Shown piece by piece: positions 61,910 to 64,000 of a DNA stretch of 64,000 nt. Under the pieces are notes generated by a model. That model worked only from the letters and a program-made list of their open reading frames with translations. It did not search any database and was not told the origin of the DNA. The DNA is from Cercospora beticola (lineage: Eukaryota > Ascomycota > Dothideomycetes > Mycosphaerellales > Mycosphaerellaceae). The stretch is taken from contig NC_088941.1 of assembly GCF_033473495.1 (NCBI RefSeq), forward strand, positions 2,108,001-2,172,000. Reading direction: 5' to 3'. A program made the position numbers and the translations under genes. Position 1 is the stretch's first letter; each line of letters opens with the position of its first letter.

Positions 61910-63271
61910 TTAGACTGTCGACGGACCAGCTGCTCCGCCATAACCATCAGTATCAGTATCGATGCCTTCGTCCTGATCTGCAAATTCTTGCTGCGCCTTT
62001 TCATCCCCTTCCTGCGCCTCCTCTGGCTCTGCAAGCTTCATGCGCACCCAGTCTCCCATAATCCCATCACCCAATATCTCCAGATGCTTTGCTTTCTTGG
62101 CCATCGTAAGAACCCCACTCAGTCCCTCCACGCTGTCTAGAGTCATCATCTCCTGTGCCGTCGCGGATCTGTTCTCGCCACCGTCTCCACAGCATGCGGA
62201 CCAGAACCATGTATCGCGCGGCGCGATCAGCACAAGCTTCTTCGGCGAAAGCTCAGGGAGAAGCCTGTCAAGTCCTTCCAGCGCATGCAGACCGTTAGGG
62301 AACTTGTATTTTTCCAGAACGACACGGAGGTCCCCGATTTCCTTGATAGCCTCAGTCCTCATCGTACGAAGCGTATCGCCTAGGTGCTTGAGAGAACCGA
62401 ATTGGAAAGTATTGAGTCCAAAAAACACCGGTTGCGCCTCATGACGGATCTGCTTCGAGACTTTGAGGATGTCGAGCGTCTCAGCCAGCCCCTGCACCTG
62501 GAAATTGATACTCGGAAGTATCTGAGAACCGCCAGCTGGGGGAAGCTCTGCCTCAGCATCATCTCGAGACTGTACACCAAGTTGACTGTCCCAGTCGTAG
62601 AGCACTTGACTGTCTATTATAAGACCAGGTTTCGGGTAGACCAAGAGCATCTTGTAGATCTTCTCCCGAATTTCTGGAGGTAGCGCCATGAAGTCAAAAG
62701 TGCCGTCTCGCTCCGGCTCGAGTATGTCGCGCAGACAAACCCGTGCAGCCTCAGCAGAGATGGTAAACTCGGCTTCGAAGTCTGTCAACGTTCTTCCGTT
62801 GTCGAGAAGCCGATTGCACGTCAACGGAATGTCAAACTCCTTTACGGTTTCGTAGAGGCCATGAATGCTGTGTTCGAATGGACCATCATAGTCGCTTTCC
62901 AGGGCGCTCGTGCCATGTGCCATGCGGTGGTACTTGCTTCTTTCCTCTTGTACCTCGCCCACGAACATCAATAGAGCCTCGTCAGCGAAGTATCCAAAAC
63001 TCCGGAGAATGTTGTAGTGGATACTCTGCATAGTCTGCGGTCTCAGGTCCTGCATCACGAGCATCATGACAATCAGTTCGCTCGTAGTATACGGCGGCTT
63101 GTCCTCACTGAAGCGCCACGGCCGGATCACCTCCACCACTTCATCCTTCAGGGGACGAACTGGCTCAGTGGGCTCGAAGATCGGGCGCTTTGGTGGGGCC
63201 ATGGTGCAGGATAGAACGTGCGCAGTAGCACGACCCGTTGTATCCAAGATCACAGGTGTCTCTGACGCCAT
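61910..63271 (-). CDS. Array copy D of the paralogue family
   Basis: 453 aa, single exon, first ATG at 63271 (frame open to 63304 through TTG). Module 1 at about 37-100: PVRPLKDEVVEVIRPWRFSE, KPPYTTSELIVMMLVM, IHYNILRSFGYFADEALLMF. This copy is closest to the fork-head KPPYSYIALI opening. A central region ends in EFDIPLT and AARVCLRDILEPERDGTF. Module 2: FMALPPEIREKIYKMLLVYP. C-terminal part: SKQIRHEAQPVFFGLNTFQF, IGDLRVVLEK, LSPKKLVLIAPRD, LDSVEGLSGVLTMAKKA and GDGIMGDWV. An acidic tail (EEAQEGDEKAQQEFADQDEG) is unique to this copy. Together with copies A-C and the fragment it forms a same-strand array. Confidence 0.8.
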   Translation of the reverse strand: MASETPVILDTTGRATAHVLSCTMAPPKRPIFEPTEPVRPLKDEVVEVIRPWRFSEDKPPYTTSELIVMMLVMQDLRPQTMQSIHYNILRSFGYFADEALLMFVGEVQEERSKYHRMAHGTSALESDYDGPFEHSIHGLYETVKEFDIPLTCNRLLDNGRTLTDFEAEFTISAEAARVCLRDILEPERDGTFDFMALPPEIREKIYKMLLVYPKPGLIIDSQVLYDWDSQLGVQSRDDAEAELPPAGGSQILPSINFQVQGLAETLDILKVSKQIRHEAQPVFFGLNTFQFGSLKHLGDTLRTMRTEAIKEIGDLRVVLEKYKFPNGLHALEGLDRLLPELSPKKLVLIAPRDTWFWSACCGDGGENRSATAQEMMTLDSVEGLSGVLTMAKKAKHLEILGDGIMGDWVRMKLAEPEEAQEGDEKAQQEFADQDEGIDTDTDGYGGAAGPSTV

Positions 63272-64000
63272 CCTGGTCTTTGTGTTCGTCTGGTCGGATG
63301 TCAACTGTTTGGGGGATGTTCAGGCTTCGGAGTCGATGGTTGGAATGGACTCGATGCGAGTGTCGGCGAAATGTTCAGCTGTATGTCGGCCGGTCGGGTG
63401 CGATAAGGGTTGTGTATTGCAGTGCGTCCGTTCGGGTTGCGCAGCTTGAACTCGAAGCACAAAATGATGGTGACCTGATGTGAAATCTCTGATCGATCTG
63501 CAGGTCGAGGGACTGAAATACTAAAAGTGGCATTGGGATTCGGCAAAGATGCTCCACTTGCAGCGGTGAATGGCTGCTAAATTCACTGCGGCAAGCACTG
63601 ACGTGCATGTGATAATTTATGGTGGCAAGGTCTTGCATCATGCTACGTTCCGCAGTCGGGAATCGTGCCTTTATAGCCATTCGAATGTGCGTATACTTGA
63701 TCCCAATGGGTGGTGGCTCGGGTGAAGTGTATTGTAAAAGTGCAGGCTCTCCACGACTTCTGTTTCCGCGTCTTGGATGTTCTCCCATCCGCGTTTGCTT
63801 GCAGTCTAGATAAGAAGTCAGCTTGATCGAGACACCTTTGTTCCAATGCTTGCCAAGCAGGAATGCGAGCTGTTTAGAGCAGCCATGTGTCTTAAGGGTG
63901 CGCCGTCGCTCCCTTCGATGCCGCAAACCTTCATGCCTTGTGGTGTCCAATATGCAATCCATAAATAGTCAGATCTCATGCTAATGCTATGCCGTACCAA
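63272..64000. other. Intergenic, upstream of array copy D
   Basis: Promoter side of copy D. A minus-strand frame at 63375-63962 has no recognisable motif. Nothing else is seen to the window edge. Confidence 0.5.

Overview
This 64 kb window looks like nuclear chromosomal DNA from a filamentous ascomycete. I read it as Dothideomycetes, possibly Mycosphaerellales; that placement is inference from gene content and style, not a search. The genes are single transcription units on both strands. Introns are few, mostly 47-76 bp, with GT-AG ends and CTAAC-like branch points. No operons, rRNA, CRISPR or convincing tRNA are seen. Base composition is near balanced except for one very AT-rich mobile-element interior.

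Layout. 0.6-18.9 kb: an adenylation-carrier-condensation NRPS-like enzyme, glutathione synthetase (gsh2), an ATRX/ARIP4-type SNF2 helicase with a SAM-like N-terminus, a small putative membrane protein, S-adenosylmethionine decarboxylase (spe2), and a four-exon epoxide-hydrolase-like protein whose catalytic residues look replaced. 18.9-31 kb: a gene-poor stretch, heat-shock factor hsf1, a coiled-coil protein, an acidic-tailed multi-pass membrane protein and a second coiled-coil protein. 31-41 kb: two different TA-flanked inverted-repeat elements (MITEs) on either side of an adenosine/adenine deaminase gene, then an F-box protein divergent from cyclin H, and a fungal protein of unknown function. 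41.6-52.5 kb: a TRK potassium transporter, a CASTOR-like ACT-domain protein, a secreted cellobiose dehydrogenase with a CBM1, and the PP1 regulator Glc8.

54.7-63.3 kb: the most unusual region. Five members of one paralogous family lie head to tail on the minus strand. Three are intact, one is cut by a single in-frame stop, and one is a C-terminal fragment. Each full copy joins an N-terminal module that resembles fork-head helix 1 to an F-box/2EXR-like LPxE[IL]REKI module and a conserved C-terminal region. I know of no description of this combination and report it as the main candidate for a new system.

The core genes (TFIIH cyclin, hsf1, spe2, gsh2, trk1, glc8) are ordinary housekeeping functions and show no evident shared pathway. 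The accessory features (NRPS-like gene, degenerate hydrolase, MITEs, paralogue array) mark the more plastic parts. Start codons were placed at the first supportable ATG; several reading frames stay open further upstream through non-ATG codons, and those extensions were not used.
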